Assembly (NCBI RefSeq): GCF_038592985.1
Contig: NZ_CP151951.1
Span: 3,711,001-3,775,000, forward strand
From: Paenibacillus sp. FSL R10-2782
GTDB lineage: Bacteria > Bacillota > Bacilli > Paenibacillales > Paenibacillaceae
Direction of reading: 5' to 3'
DNA: 64,000 bases
In this document: positions 19,785 through 27,573 of the stretch, piece by piece
How the letters are laid out: the number at the start of each line of letters is the position of its first letter
Numbering within the stretch: position 1 is the first letter of the stretch
The notes under the pieces: generated by a model
The model's database searches: none
Told to the model about the DNA's origin: nothing
What the model saw: only the letters and a program-made list of their open reading frames with translations
Translations under genes and position numbers: made by a program

Positions 19785-20633
19785 ATGAAATCCATCGTAT
19801 CCAAACGCTGGCTGTTAGCTAGACTATATGAGCCAGATATCATCATCGCCGACTGCCGCTCCCTGCTCGGACAAGCCGGAGCGGGACGAACTCAATTTAA
19901 TGAAGATCATATTCCAGGAGCTGTTCACTTCGATCTGGAGGAAGACCTCACCGCTCCTCTGGGGGAGCACGGCGGACGCCATCCTTTGCCCGATGCTGAC
20001 ACACTTGCCGCGCGCCTGAGTCGCGCCGGAATCAATGCAGCTTCACGCATCATTGCCTACGACGATCAAGGCGGCATGATGGCCTCCCGCTTCTGGTGGC
20101 TGCTGCGTTACTTGGGTCATAAGCAGGTGTATGTGCTGGAAGAAGGCTACAGCTCCTGGAAGGAAGCGAAGTTCCCGGTCACGGCAGACCAGCCGATTCG
20201 CATTCCCTCGACCTTTGTAGCGAAGGTACAGCCGCAAATGCTCGCAAGTATGGAAGAAGTGCGACGTGTTTCCGCAGGCTCGCTTCCTGTCGGCTCCTAT
20301 ACATTGATCGACTCAAGAGAGCGTCCGCGCTACCTTGGGTTGGAAGAGCCTATAGATACAGCAGCAGGGCATATCCCCGGTGCAGTGAATTTCTTTTGGA
20401 AAGAGGTATTGGACGAAAAAGGTATATTTAAAAATGTGGAACAACTGGAAAAGCACTTTGCCAGCCTTGACCGGAATGCAGAAATTACCGTGTATTGCGG
20501 TTCTGGCGTATCCGCCTGCCCGAATGTGCTGGCCTTAAATGAGGCAGGATTTAGTAAGGTGCGGTTATATCCAGGAAGCTGGAGCGATTGGATTTCTTAC
20601 AGTGAGAATTCTATTGCGACTGGGGAAGAGTAG
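19785..20633 (+). CDS. Two-domain sulfurtransferase (thiosulfate / 3-mercaptopyruvate type)
   Basis: 282 residues with two rhodanese domains. The first (about 1-140) is structural. The second (about 160-282) carries the active-site Cys in VYCGSGVSACPN. CGSGVSA resembles the mercaptopyruvate sulfurtransferase loop (CG[ST]GVT) more than the classical rhodanese loop (CRKGVT). The enzyme moves sulfane sulfur to thiol acceptors or cyanide. The last ~50 bp of this gene (encoding SWSDWISYSENSIATGEE) and the following terminator region recur in three diverged copies over the next 6 kb, so the 3' end marks an insertion hotspot. Confidence 0.92.
   Translation: MKSIVSKRWLLARLYEPDIIIADCRSLLGQAGAGRTQFNEDHIPGAVHFDLEEDLTAPLGEHGGRHPLPDADTLAARLSRAGINAASRIIAYDDQGGMMASRFWWLLRYLGHKQVYVLEEGYSSWKEAKFPVTADQPIRIPSTFVAKVQPQMLASMEEVRRVSAGSLPVGSYTLIDSRERPRYLGLEEPIDTAAGHIPGAVNFFWKEVLDEKGIFKNVEQLEKHFASLDRNAEITVYCGSGVSACPNVLALNEAGFSKVRLYPGSWSDWISYSENSIATGEE
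20577..20633 (+). repeat. Sulfurtransferase 3' end, copy 0 (in the intact gene)
   Basis: Reference copy of the repeated gene tail: AGCTGGAGCGATTGGAT through the TAG. Copies lie at 22963-23014, 24468-24527 and 26413-26469. Confidence 0.85.
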
Positions 20634-20667
20634 AAGCGGAAAGATGCATAGCAGTATGTAAAGTCTG

Positions 20668-20712
20668 AATACATCACCAAGCGGTTTGTATACCTTGGTG
20701 GTGTATTTTTTA
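20668..20712 (+). terminator. Sulfurtransferase terminator
   Basis: AATACATCACCAAG pairs with CTTGGTGGTGTATT and is followed by a T run. The sequence leading into it (GTAGAAG...CAGTATGTAA) is also conserved after copy 1. Confidence 0.85.
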
Positions 20713-20721
20713 TGGTTCAAA

Positions 20722-20831
20722 AGGAGTCTGTAAAATAGATTTTGTAAACTCCCCAAACCATTAAAATGGTAATCAAAGAAAGGTTAAGGAGCGAACATGG
20801 GACTTTGGACGAAACAGCAACTGAGAGCGTA
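20722..20831 (+). mobile_element. IS256-family remnant: 5' end and first codons of transposase
   Basis: Contains GGAGTCTGTAAAATAGATTT and its near-complement, a good ribosome site (AAGGAG) and ATG at 20797 opening MGLWTKQQLR before a stop. MGLWTKQQLR is the usual start of IS256/mutator-type transposases in Bacillales. The expected continuation (VTAQDAQKALK...) is not here but at 22955-22767 on the other strand. Confidence 0.55.
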
Positions 20832-20944
20832 GCTCGTGTCAGTTAACTATACTAGAAAAATCAATACTATGAATACTAATCATAGTACACAACGCAGGGA
20901 AAACCGTTGAAATTGTTACTTTGTTGACGGGATAACTTAACTCT

Positions 20945-21080
20945 GTAAACAACGTATTCAACGAAGTGGTGTCTTTACTATGAGCAGGTATCGGATAACC
21001 TAGCTAGGTATACCGTGCCCTATGGGCATCGGCATACCTGTTTGCCGTGAGGCTCATTGTCAGAACGAATACGTTGTTTA
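20945..21080. repeat. Cloverleaf-like inverted-repeat element
   Basis: Perfect 15 bp outer arms GTAAACAACGTATTC / GAATACGTTGTTTAC enclose an ATGAGC/GCTCAT stem and three small hairpins (ACCTAGCTAGGT; GCCC-TAT-GGGC; GGCA...TGCC). The segment is non-coding. The build resembles the attC-like sites of the cassette array (outer stem plus three hairpins) but the sequence differs. Confidence 0.6.
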
Positions 21081-21104
21081 CATATCTCCATTGAAGGAAG
21101 CCTT

Positions 21105-21743
21105 TCATTCATGCTTGGTTAAAAAGCATTCAGATACTTTTCCGTTTATAAAGCAGGTTATCTGTCTTTTGACTTTCGGTAGAGGGAACACTCTCGCTTT
21201 TTCGACAAAAGTAACGGATGAGTAGCTTTTCAGCTCAAGGAAAAGACTTGGGTCGTCACTGTTCGGATTTCTTACTTTCCAGTGGTAGATCCATACTTTG
21301 TTTGGCGGATTGTTGCCGTTCTTAATAGGACAAAGCAATCTTCCGTTTTTGACTTCCCGTCCTGCCGGGAATGCGGATGACGGAGTTACTTTAAATTTGA
21401 CAGCTACGCATGATCCCGCTGGAATACTGGGCGAGGGGAGCGCCCCGGTGCAGCGTTCGGTCTGATCGCTTTGTCTGAAAGGGGTCTTACGAATTTCGAT
21501 AGGCGTGGCCGTAATAAGTTGGCGGAAAAGATGCCCCGTTTTCCTGTTGATGTTGTAGTGCAGTATCGTCACTTGTCCGTTAAACGTTCTCGAATCTAAA
21601 CGAGCGGGAGAAACCAACACTCCGTCATGGACGGTAGCGGGTGCACCCATCGTTGTAAAATACAAGATACCGACACAATCTCCGGCTTTGATTATAGCCA
21701 ATTGTTCCACCCCATTACCCGTATGATAATGTAATGTATGCAA
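21105..21743 (-). CDS. Hypothetical protein in insertion hotspot
   Basis: Open frame of up to 212 codons. The first codon is TTG; another TTG at codon 15 has GGGGTGG 5 nt upstream and may be the true start. The product has no signal peptide or membrane segment. Its second half reads like ordinary protein (KVWIYHWKVRNPNSDDPSLF) and no competing frame on the plus strand is convincing. I recognise no family. It lies inside the first hotspot segment, between IS256 pieces, and could be a decayed gene. Confidence 0.4.
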   Translation of the reverse strand: MHTLHYHTGNGVEQLAIIKAGDCVGILYFTTMGAPATVHDGVLVSPARLDSRTFNGQVTILHYNINRKTGHLFRQLITATPIEIRKTPFRQSDQTERCTGALPSPSIPAGSCVAVKFKVTPSSAFPAGREVKNGRLLCPIKNGNNPPNKVWIYHWKVRNPNSDDPSLFLELKSYSSVTFVEKARVFPLPKVKRQITCFINGKVSECFLTKHE

Positions 21744-21898
21744 ATTGAAACGAAAGTCTTGTGCTTATGCCATCCCCTATGACGAGTAAGATCGATAAAG
21801 TCAAAATGCCCTTTTTCCCTAGTCCGGTAGGCAGGTGCCGTTGCGTGGTTTATCCCGATTCCATACCGTAAATGCAAATATAGGAAAGGGATGTAATG

Positions 21899-22624
21899 AT
21901 GAAAATGAGCGTAAAAGCGGGGACGAAGGCAGCCGTAATGTCGTTGTTCCAAGCATCCAAGAGACGATTGCTTGCCAACGTTCGAAAGCTGAAAAATCCG
22001 AATGAGTACACATTTGTTTTTATGGGTGACAGCTGAGCGGGAGACGGTCAGACGAGTAATACCATTTTCGGATTAGCTCTTTCCGCAGTCCGTGCTCTGA
22101 AAACAAAACCTTTATTCATTATGCATAGCGGAGATGCCGTATTTACGGGTACTACTAAAGAATTTAAAACGGGAGGAACCTACACCGATAAACTTCCTGT
22201 GAAGAGCCTCCTGCAACTAATCCTGGACCCGAATAGAGGCGTGCCCGATATCCCATTTTTTATCGTACCGGGCAATCACGATCAAACCGGACTCAATGGT
22301 CCTCTAACCAAATTCAGAACGTTTATTGGTCCTACTCGTTTCGGTTTCAGCCTTCCCAGAATCAAAACGACGATCATCGGCCTGAATAATATTCAGCAAT
22401 TGGGCCTGGACAAAAATAAACAGCCGATCTACGGGTTTCCCCCAACGGAATTAGCTTTTCTAAAAAAGAAACACGCTTTCGATTCATTGAAGTTTCAGGG
22501 GACTCACTATGTATTATCTGGAGGAGCAGGCGCTCCGCTCGTTAAACAAGGATTTTTGAAAGGAACACGAACCCCTATATTCCACATAGTGGAATTCAAA
22601 GTGAAAAACGGAGTTATAGTATAA
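21899..22624 (+). pseudogene. Metallophosphoesterase with an in-frame stop
   Basis: Calcineurin-like phosphoesterase frame of 242 codons. The first metal motif region FVFMGDS is followed by a TGA (22034-22036) and then AGDGQTSN in the same frame; FFIVPGNHDQT is the third metal motif (GNHD). C-terminal part ends ...SGGAGAPLVKQGFLKGTRTP, typical of secreted/phage-like members. A single CGA-to-TGA change would explain the stop. No other frame disruption is visible, so decay is recent. An ATG 3 nt earlier is also possible. Confidence 0.75.
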
Positions 22625-22766
22625 CGCCGAGTCATTCCTATTGGGTTTACGGCTTAAACACACTAAAAAACGGACCTCTATGTAAACATACGTGTTGGCA
22701 GATAATAAAATTGAGAAAAATGTAATTAACCGGCCTGGATTTCTGATGGTATGGGAGGGAGAGGGT

Positions 22767-22955
22767 TTAGTAAAGCACGAACCATTGAAACCCCGTTTTC
22801 TTGCTTTTTCCGTTACGGCTGTTGCGTGTCGTTTTGGCTTGGACTTCATGTTTCTCATAGCCCAGATGGGTATCCAGCTCGGCCTCCAACACCTCTTGCA
22901 AAGTTTCAGCAAATAACCCTTTTAAAGCCTTCTGTGCATCTTGAGCCGTCACTCT
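22767..22955 (-). pseudogene. IS256-family transposase N-terminal fragment
   Basis: The minus frame reads VTAQDAQKALKGLFAETLQE then LEAELDTHLGYEKHEVQAKT and NSRNGKSKKT, the conserved N-terminal part of IS256 (mutator-type) transposases. It ends after KKT, where homology stops, and on its other side it abuts sulfurtransferase-tail copy 1. It has no catalytic domain and is not functional. Orientation is opposite to the matching start fragment at 20797. Confidence 0.8.
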
Positions 22956-22962
22956 TTAGCAG

Positions 22963-23014
22963 GAGCAGTTGGATTTCATACAGTGAGAATTCTATTGCGA
23001 CTGGGGAAGAGTAG
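22963..23014 (+). repeat. Sulfurtransferase 3' end, copy 1
   Basis: From TTGGATTTC to TAGAAG it differs from the intact gene end at one base in about 49. The next 30 bp (CAGTATGTAA...) are also related to the region after the intact gene. Confidence 0.85.
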
Positions 23015-23045
23015 AAGGCTTAAGCAGATATACAGTATGTAATTT

Positions 23046-23080
23046 GGAGTACATCGCTCATGTAACGATGTACTCCTTTG
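23046..23080 (+). terminator. Terminator after tail copy 1
   Basis: Perfect 11 bp stem GGAGTACATCG / CGATGTACTCC followed by TTTG. It is placed like the sulfurtransferase terminator but differs in sequence. Confidence 0.75.
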
Positions 23081-23354
23081 CGTTGTGCTCAGGAGTATCG
23101 AGGTCAACACGGAGTCAACGAATGGGGGTGAACGTACTTACAAAACGGTAATGTTGATTTGGGAAGCTTTGTATTCTACATTCTGGCCCCCACCTTTTGA
23201 AAGTTGAAAGACACTGTGATTTTGCTCGTGGTCCGGACGACCACCATCGTCATGCTGGAGCTGTATGTTGTCCTACAGTACCTCACGTACATGCGATTCC
23301 ACTTGATTCACAACCTCACGCGCGAGAAACAGCGAGAACATCCCTCGAATGGTC
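23081..23354. other. No confident gene; possible decayed fragment on minus strand
   Basis: A minus-strand frame from 23354 to 23138 is open except for one TAG (…REVL*DNIQLQHDDGG…). It looks protein-like, but I recognise no family and it lacks a ribosome site. Confidence 0.25.
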
Positions 23355-24416
23355 CTAAAATCGGGAGAGTCGGCAAGGGTCTAATTCACTTCTTGATTCC
23401 CGATCGACTATTTCACTTGCAGCCAGATGCGCAATCAGCGGCGCCAGCGTAATCGCAGAATGCATCACCGCCAGATAAAGTCCCTTTATGTGATCTTGGA
23501 AGCCCACGATCGGATAGCCGTCTTCAGGCATGGGTCTCATCCCGACCTTTATGCTTTCCAGTTCCAGTTGATTCCCGTCCTTCAGACTGCGACGCAACGT
23601 GTCGAACGCTCGCTTACCGACCGCCTCTGGTCCGTTTTCCTCCGACTCGTCGATATAATCTTCCGCAGCCAGCAGCGTATAATCCGTCAGTTGACGCGCT
23701 TCAAATTGCGCATTTGAGATTAATGTACGTATCAGTTTATTTGCAGTTTTCATCCGAATCAGAATGGAAGGCGACGACGTTACCGGCACGTGACAACCTA
23801 ACGGGTTGCAAAGTTCAGGTATGCCTGTACCTGCGGCCAATACCACGACATCCGACTCCAGAAAACCCTTGGACGTATGGACGCCGACCAGGCGGGAATC
23901 TTCTTGCTGCAGCTGTGTAACGTTGGTACCGAACTGAACCTTTGCTCCGTACTCCCGCGCTTTGCTCAACAACAGCTCCGTTAACCCTATGGGGTCTACA
24001 GCACCTTCTTCGCTGACAAACATCGCTTCATCCGGATATTCCTTCAGATTCGGCTCCAATGCCTCAAGCTGCTCCCGGTTTAATTTTTGAAAGTGGAGTT
24101 GCTCCCTTAGGGGCGGAGTGCCCCAAGTCAGCGCTCCATGCCAATGTATTTTCAGTTCGGACAGCTCTTGCTGAAGCGCATGATATTCTTCCAAAGCTGC
24201 ATCGTACAAATGCCAGTATTCGGGAGCCACCCTATGAGTCGTATGTATCCAGGCAAAAGATTTATCTGTGACTTCACGCGCCGCGGCGGAGTGTCGTTCA
24301 ATAACGGTTACATCTTGATTTCGTTTGGCCAGATGATAGGCCAGGGACGCCCCAACAATCCCTGCGCCAATAATCACAATTTTTTGTTTATTCAATAATG
24401 ACTCCTCCTTTGTCAC
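23355..24416 (-). CDS. FAD-dependent oxidoreductase (DAO / glycine-oxidase-like)
   Basis: 353 residues. The N-terminal Rossmann FAD motif is KIVIIGAGIVGASLAYHLAK followed by VTVIERH. VVVLAAGTGIPELCNPLG is the second nucleotide-binding region and GMRPMPEDGYPIVGF near the C-terminus is typical of the DAO family (sarcosine, glycine or D-amino-acid oxidation). No signal peptide, so cytoplasmic or membrane-peripheral. It forms the second hotspot segment by itself, between tail copies 1 and 2. The substrate is not predictable. Confidence 0.85.
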   Translation of the reverse strand: MTKEESLLNKQKIVIIGAGIVGASLAYHLAKRNQDVTVIERHSAAAREVTDKSFAWIHTTHRVAPEYWHLYDAALEEYHALQQELSELKIHWHGALTWGTPPLREQLHFQKLNREQLEALEPNLKEYPDEAMFVSEEGAVDPIGLTELLLSKAREYGAKVQFGTNVTQLQQEDSRLVGVHTSKGFLESDVVVLAAGTGIPELCNPLGCHVPVTSSPSILIRMKTANKLIRTLISNAQFEARQLTDYTLLAAEDYIDESEENGPEAVGKRAFDTLRRSLKDGNQLELESIKVGMRPMPEDGYPIVGFQDHIKGLYLAVMHSAITLAPLIAHLAASEIVDRESRSELDPCRLSRF

Positions 24417-24467
24417 CCTATTGTAACATAGGCGTCATGATAATCAGACGTTATAACATATGAGGGC

Positions 24468-24527
24468 AGCTGGAGCGACTGGATCAGTTATGATGAGAAT
24501 CCGGTGGCTACCGGGGAAGAGGTTTAA
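24468..24527 (+). repeat. Sulfurtransferase 3' end, copy 2
   Basis: Encodes SWSDWISYDENPVATGEEV and a stop. Compared with the intact gene most changes are synonymous or conservative, as between true homologues from another lineage. Confidence 0.85.
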
Positions 24528-24566
24528 GTTTCGGTTTATAGGGAGCACAAAAAAATCGATTGACAG

Positions 24567-24600
24567 AAATGCCGCCTGTAATAACTTCAGGCGGCATTTT
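24567..24600 (+). terminator. Terminator after tail copy 2
   Basis: AAATGCCGCCTG pairs with CAGGCGGCATTT, followed by T. It also faces the convergent 3' end of the HTH regulator at 24612. Confidence 0.8.
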
Positions 24601-24611
24601 GCTTTGAAATT

Positions 24612-25445
24612 TTAAGTATGTCTACTCGTCAAGTAATGCTCTAAACGGGATTTTGTTGCTAGATGAGGCATATAAATCATGATTCGCTGATCTGGTTCAT
24701 TTGGAAATTGAAGGGTAACATGCTCAAATTCAATAACTCCAAAAGCGGGGTGCAAAAGCCTCTTGTAGCCGTCAAGGGAGCTTGGTACTTCATGATACTG
24801 CCACATCCTTGTAAAATCAGCACTTGTCCTCTTCAGATCTTCGATTAAATTGTCGAATGAATCATCGTTCAGATAGCGTGCTCTTGACGTTCTAAACTCG
24901 GCAATCATTCTCCGTGAGACACTTTCCCAATCCTCCGAGCCTTCTTTCCACACAGGATCGGTAAATTGGCGCCACATCAAATTATAATCATGCGGAGGCG
25001 ATAACCTATTAATCGTAAATACAGCATCTGCCGCTTTATTCCAAGCTAGAAAATCCCACTTTTTCCCGATTACATAGGCCGGATTAGGATTCAATTCATT
25101 CAGCATGTCCTGAATGGATGGGCTGATTTTCTCCTCAATAATAGTCGATTGAGGAGGCAGCGATTCTCCAGCAAGCAGAAAGAGATGTCTTCGCTCATTG
25201 GGTGTCAGCTTGAGCGCCGAAGCCAAGCTTTCCAGTACACCTACCGACGGACGGATATCGCGACCTTGCTCAAGGCGCGTATACCATGAGAGTCCTATGT
25301 TGACGATCCCAGCAACTTCTTCTCGCCGCAAGCCTCGTGTGCGGCGACGATTGCCAGGCAAAAGGCCGACATCAAGGGGGGAGAGAGAGGAACGTAAATC
25401 TCGTAAGAAATTACCTAGCGCTAAACGGCGCTCACTGTCGTTCAA
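24612..25445 (-). CDS. XRE-family regulator with MmyB-like ligand domain
   Basis: 277 residues. An N-terminal HTH of the XRE type (RRLALGNFLRDLRSSLSPLD, then GLRREEVAGIVNIGLSWYTRLEQGR) is followed by the MmyB-like ligand-binding domain (about 100-270; YVIGKKWDFLAWNKAADAVF, NLMWRQFTDP, RMWQYHEVPS). Such regulators commonly sit divergent from a short-chain dehydrogenase gene and control it. Exactly that arrangement is seen here with the SDR gene at 25570. Probably a repressor released by a small ligand (family knowledge; ligand unknown). Confidence 0.9.
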   Translation of the reverse strand: MNDSERRLALGNFLRDLRSSLSPLDVGLLPGNRRRTRGLRREEVAGIVNIGLSWYTRLEQGRDIRPSVGVLESLASALKLTPNERRHLFLLAGESLPPQSTIIEEKISPSIQDMLNELNPNPAYVIGKKWDFLAWNKAADAVFTINRLSPPHDYNLMWRQFTDPVWKEGSEDWESVSRRMIAEFRTSRARYLNDDSFDNLIEDLKRTSADFTRMWQYHEVPSSLDGYKRLLHPAFGVIEFEHVTLQFPNEPDQRIMIYMPHLATKSRLEHYLTSRHT

Positions 25446-25569
25446 GTAAAGCCCCCCTTATCCTATCACTTGCAAACCCACCATCAAGCAGGTTCTCGTG
25501 ACCATTTAATAGTCAAAGTATACTTAAGGCAGTTGATGAGATCAACAATTCTAGGCAAGGAGAATGAAT

Positions 25570-26343
25570 ATGACAACCATTGCAGGACAAATGTTGGCAA
25601 GCAAGGTAGTGATGATTACAGGTGCGGGGCGAGGCATTGGAGCTGAGGCAGCAAGGCTGTTTGTACAACAAGGAGCTTCTGTAATGCTCGTTGCAAGAAC
25701 AGATTCTGAGTTGCGCAAAGTCAGGGATGAAATTGTGACGTCGGGCGGAGATGCTGCATATTTCACAGCCGATCTGTCAGATGTAAGCAACGTTGAAGAA
25801 GCTGTTCAAGCTACAGTGGAACGATATGGTCGTCTTGATGCTGCTTTTAATAACGCAGGCGTCGGAGTCACTATATCATCGCTGGTGGATGAAAGAGAAG
25901 AAGACTTCGACCTGATTCAGTCAGTAAATTATAAAGGAGTCTGGCTGTGCATGAAAGCCCAGATTAAGGCTATGATGGAGACTTCAGGATCAGGCTCTAT
26001 TGTTAACACCAGCAGCGTTGGTAGTCTGAAGGGAAATCCGGGATTGGGAGCGTACGGGGCATCTAAACGAGCGGTAAACAGTCTGACTCAAACGGCTGCG
26101 GTCGAATATGGGCCAGCGGGTATCCGTGTCAATGCAATTGCTCCGGGAACCACGATGACGGATATGATTCAGCAGTGGGTTTCTATTAACCCCGAAATCA
26201 TTGAACAAATTAGTGCTAAGACACCTCTTCGACGTCCGGCTGAACCTGTTGAGATTGCTAACGCAGCCGCTTGGTTGCTTAGTGATTATTCCTCTTTCGT
26301 TACCGGGGTAGTTTTGCCTGTAGACGGTGGACTTAGTGTATAA
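25570..26343 (+). CDS. Short-chain dehydrogenase/reductase
   Basis: 257-residue classical SDR. NAD(P)-binding TGAGRGIGAE, NNAGVG, catalytic Ser in SIVNTSSVGS and the YGASKRAV Tyr-Lys pair are all present; the C-terminal PVDGGLSV is typical. ATG 25570 is chosen because GGAG lies 7 nt upstream; the ATG at 25564 would be only 1 nt from it. The adjacent divergent XRE/MmyB regulator probably controls it. The pair fills the third hotspot segment, between tail copies 2 and 3. Confidence 0.92.
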   Translation: MTTIAGQMLASKVVMITGAGRGIGAEAARLFVQQGASVMLVARTDSELRKVRDEIVTSGGDAAYFTADLSDVSNVEEAVQATVERYGRLDAAFNNAGVGVTISSLVDEREEDFDLIQSVNYKGVWLCMKAQIKAMMETSGSGSIVNTSSVGSLKGNPGLGAYGASKRAVNSLTQTAAVEYGPAGIRVNAIAPGTTMTDMIQQWVSINPEIIEQISAKTPLRRPAEPVEIANAAAWLLSDYSSFVTGVVLPVDGGLSV

Positions 26344-26412
26344 ATGAGCATTGATATGCTCAAGTGTGATAATGAGAGCAGGTAGAGTAAGCCACCCTCA
26401 ACAGTTATCCAC

Positions 26413-26469
26413 AACTGGAGCGACTGGATCAGTTATGAGGAGAATCGGGTGGCTACTGGAGAGGAATAG
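26413..26469 (+). repeat. Sulfurtransferase 3' end, copy 3
   Basis: Encodes NWSDWISYEENRVATGEE and a TAG. It is closest to copy 2 (CTGGAGCGACTGGATCAGTT in common). Confidence 0.85.
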
Positions 26470-26495
26470 GCACTCTCAACGGATACACAGGTTCT

Positions 26496-26548
26496 AAAGC
26501 AAATAAACTGCCCAAGCAACTATAGCTCATGGCAGTTTTATTTGCTTT
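26496..26548 (+). terminator. Terminator after tail copy 3
   Basis: AAAGCAAATAAACTGCC pairs with GGCAGTTTTATTTGCTTT with one bulge and an 18 nt loop. Confidence 0.8.
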
Positions 26549-26667
26549 GTTTGAAAATCAACAAGGAATCAACTTGAGCTTAGTGAGAATGGTATCTTGA
26601 AATTGCAACCTTCTACAGAACTCCAAAGCTGACTTTTTTCTATGTTCTATTGGTTTGCCCCGATTGC

Positions 26668-26787
26668 ATATAACGTTCCTGTATTCATGACGTCCGACAA
26701 AGTCGGATGTGTCTAGCTGCTCTCGCTTCCCTGAAATTCCTCGGCCAAACCAAGAGCATAGCCCGATGCGTGAATATTATGTTAGAT
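26668..26787 (-). other. attC-like site S1 (array end)
   Basis: Outer arms ATATAACG...GTATTCATGAC and GCGTGAATATTATGTTAGAT pair imperfectly. Inside are hairpin GTCCGAC-AAA-GTCGGAT and the conserved CTTCCCTGAAATTC loop region. It follows the doc cassette and marks the end of the array farthest from the recombinase. Confidence 0.8.
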
Positions 26788-26853
26788 GATGTATCGGCCT
26801 TCTTTGAGTTGCCTACAAATATCCTCTATTAAGCAAAGAACATCAAGCACTTT

Positions 26854-27224
26854 CTATACTCGATGTTCTTCTATCCATTGTTCAATATTCTCTTCTTTAA
26901 TTGTTCCTTCTACCGTTTTTAATCCTAATTCAATTAGTTCTTTCTGTTCATATTTTATTGACAATCCATTTAAACGTAATAAAAATAAAATTGTCGCTAC
27001 ACCTATACGTTTATTCCCGTCAATAAATCCATGATTCTTTATTAACGCGTATCCAATTACAGATATTTTCCTTATCGTACCTTCGTAAAGCTCCTGTCCA
27101 TCGAAGGTTGCTTCTGCTTTTCGTAATGCACTTTCAATCATTCCATGATCCCAACCGAACCACCTGTTGCCTTTACAATCTTAGTATGGAATTGAATAAT
27201 TTGTTCTAAACTGATATTCTTCAT
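26854..27224 (-). pseudogene. Doc/Fic-type toxin, frameshifted
   Basis: Frame 1 from the ATG at 27224 reads MKNISLEQIIQFHTKIVKAT then GGSVGIME and stops. The rest continues in another frame as DHGMIESALRKAEATFDGQE and so on, with the Doc active-site motif HGFIDGNKRIG. The expected joining sequence GGSVGIRDHG implies loss of about 7 nt near 27152-27160. Doc toxins phosphorylate EF-Tu; this copy would make only a truncated peptide unless translation restarts at the ATG at 27141. The ATG overlaps the stop of a 36-codon upstream gene, the usual toxin-antitoxin layout. Confidence 0.8.
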
Positions 27225-27331
27225 TTGGCTAATTCCCTAAGTGCTTCAGCGTTTTCATTTATAATATCGTCCATTAGTGACTCCATTTGCTGATTACTTC
27301 GGTTCTTTAGAAATTCGATAAAATCAATCAC
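27221..27331 (-). CDS. Small antitoxin-like protein (36 residues)
   Basis: Short frame starting at GTG with GCAGGAGG 6 nt upstream: MIDFIEFLKNRSNQQMESLM then DDIINENAEALRELAK. Its TGA overlaps the doc ATG (ATGA), so the two are translationally coupled. Short, acidic, helical proteins in this position act as antitoxins to Doc by masking the toxin. This one lacks the DNA-binding half of classical Phd. Assignment rests on position and size, not on a recognised family. Confidence 0.6.
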   Translation of the reverse strand: MIDFIEFLKNRSNQQMESLMDDIINENAEALRELAK

Positions 27332-27426
27332 ACATACCTCCTGCACTTCTTTGTTTTCATTATACACCAAAGCATGATGGGACTTAACATTCGCCTTTAA
27401 TGTTTTTATGGAGTTGCCGTTATTTC

Positions 27427-27538
27427 AGCTAACGTTTCTGTATTCATGAACCCATAGGGTTGTCTGCTGAAATGCCTCTCCGAAATTCATCTCGCAGACC
27501 AAGGCTCCGAAGGAGCCGTGCTTGAATTTATGTTATAG
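27427..27538 (-). other. attC-like site S2
   Basis: Left arm CAGCTAACGTTTCTGTATTC, right arm GAATTTATGTTATAG. Inner hairpins AACCC-ATA-GGGTT, GTCTGC...GCAGAC and GGCTCC-GAA-GGAGCC. It follows the GNAT cassette. The outer right arm GTTATAGGA is complementary to the left flank of S3 (TCCTATAAC). Confidence 0.85.
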
Positions 27539-27573
27539 GATGTCAGTGCCTTCCCGAATTAGCTCACCATATT

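Noticed and set aside
22034..22036. TGA as a selenocysteine codon in the phosphoesterase
   Set aside because: No SECIS-like hairpin was seen and phosphoesterases of this type are not known selenoproteins; a nonsense change is simpler.
22514..22912. 132-codon minus-strand frame
   Set aside because: It is the shifted frame of the IS256 fragment and the antisense of the phosphoesterase end.
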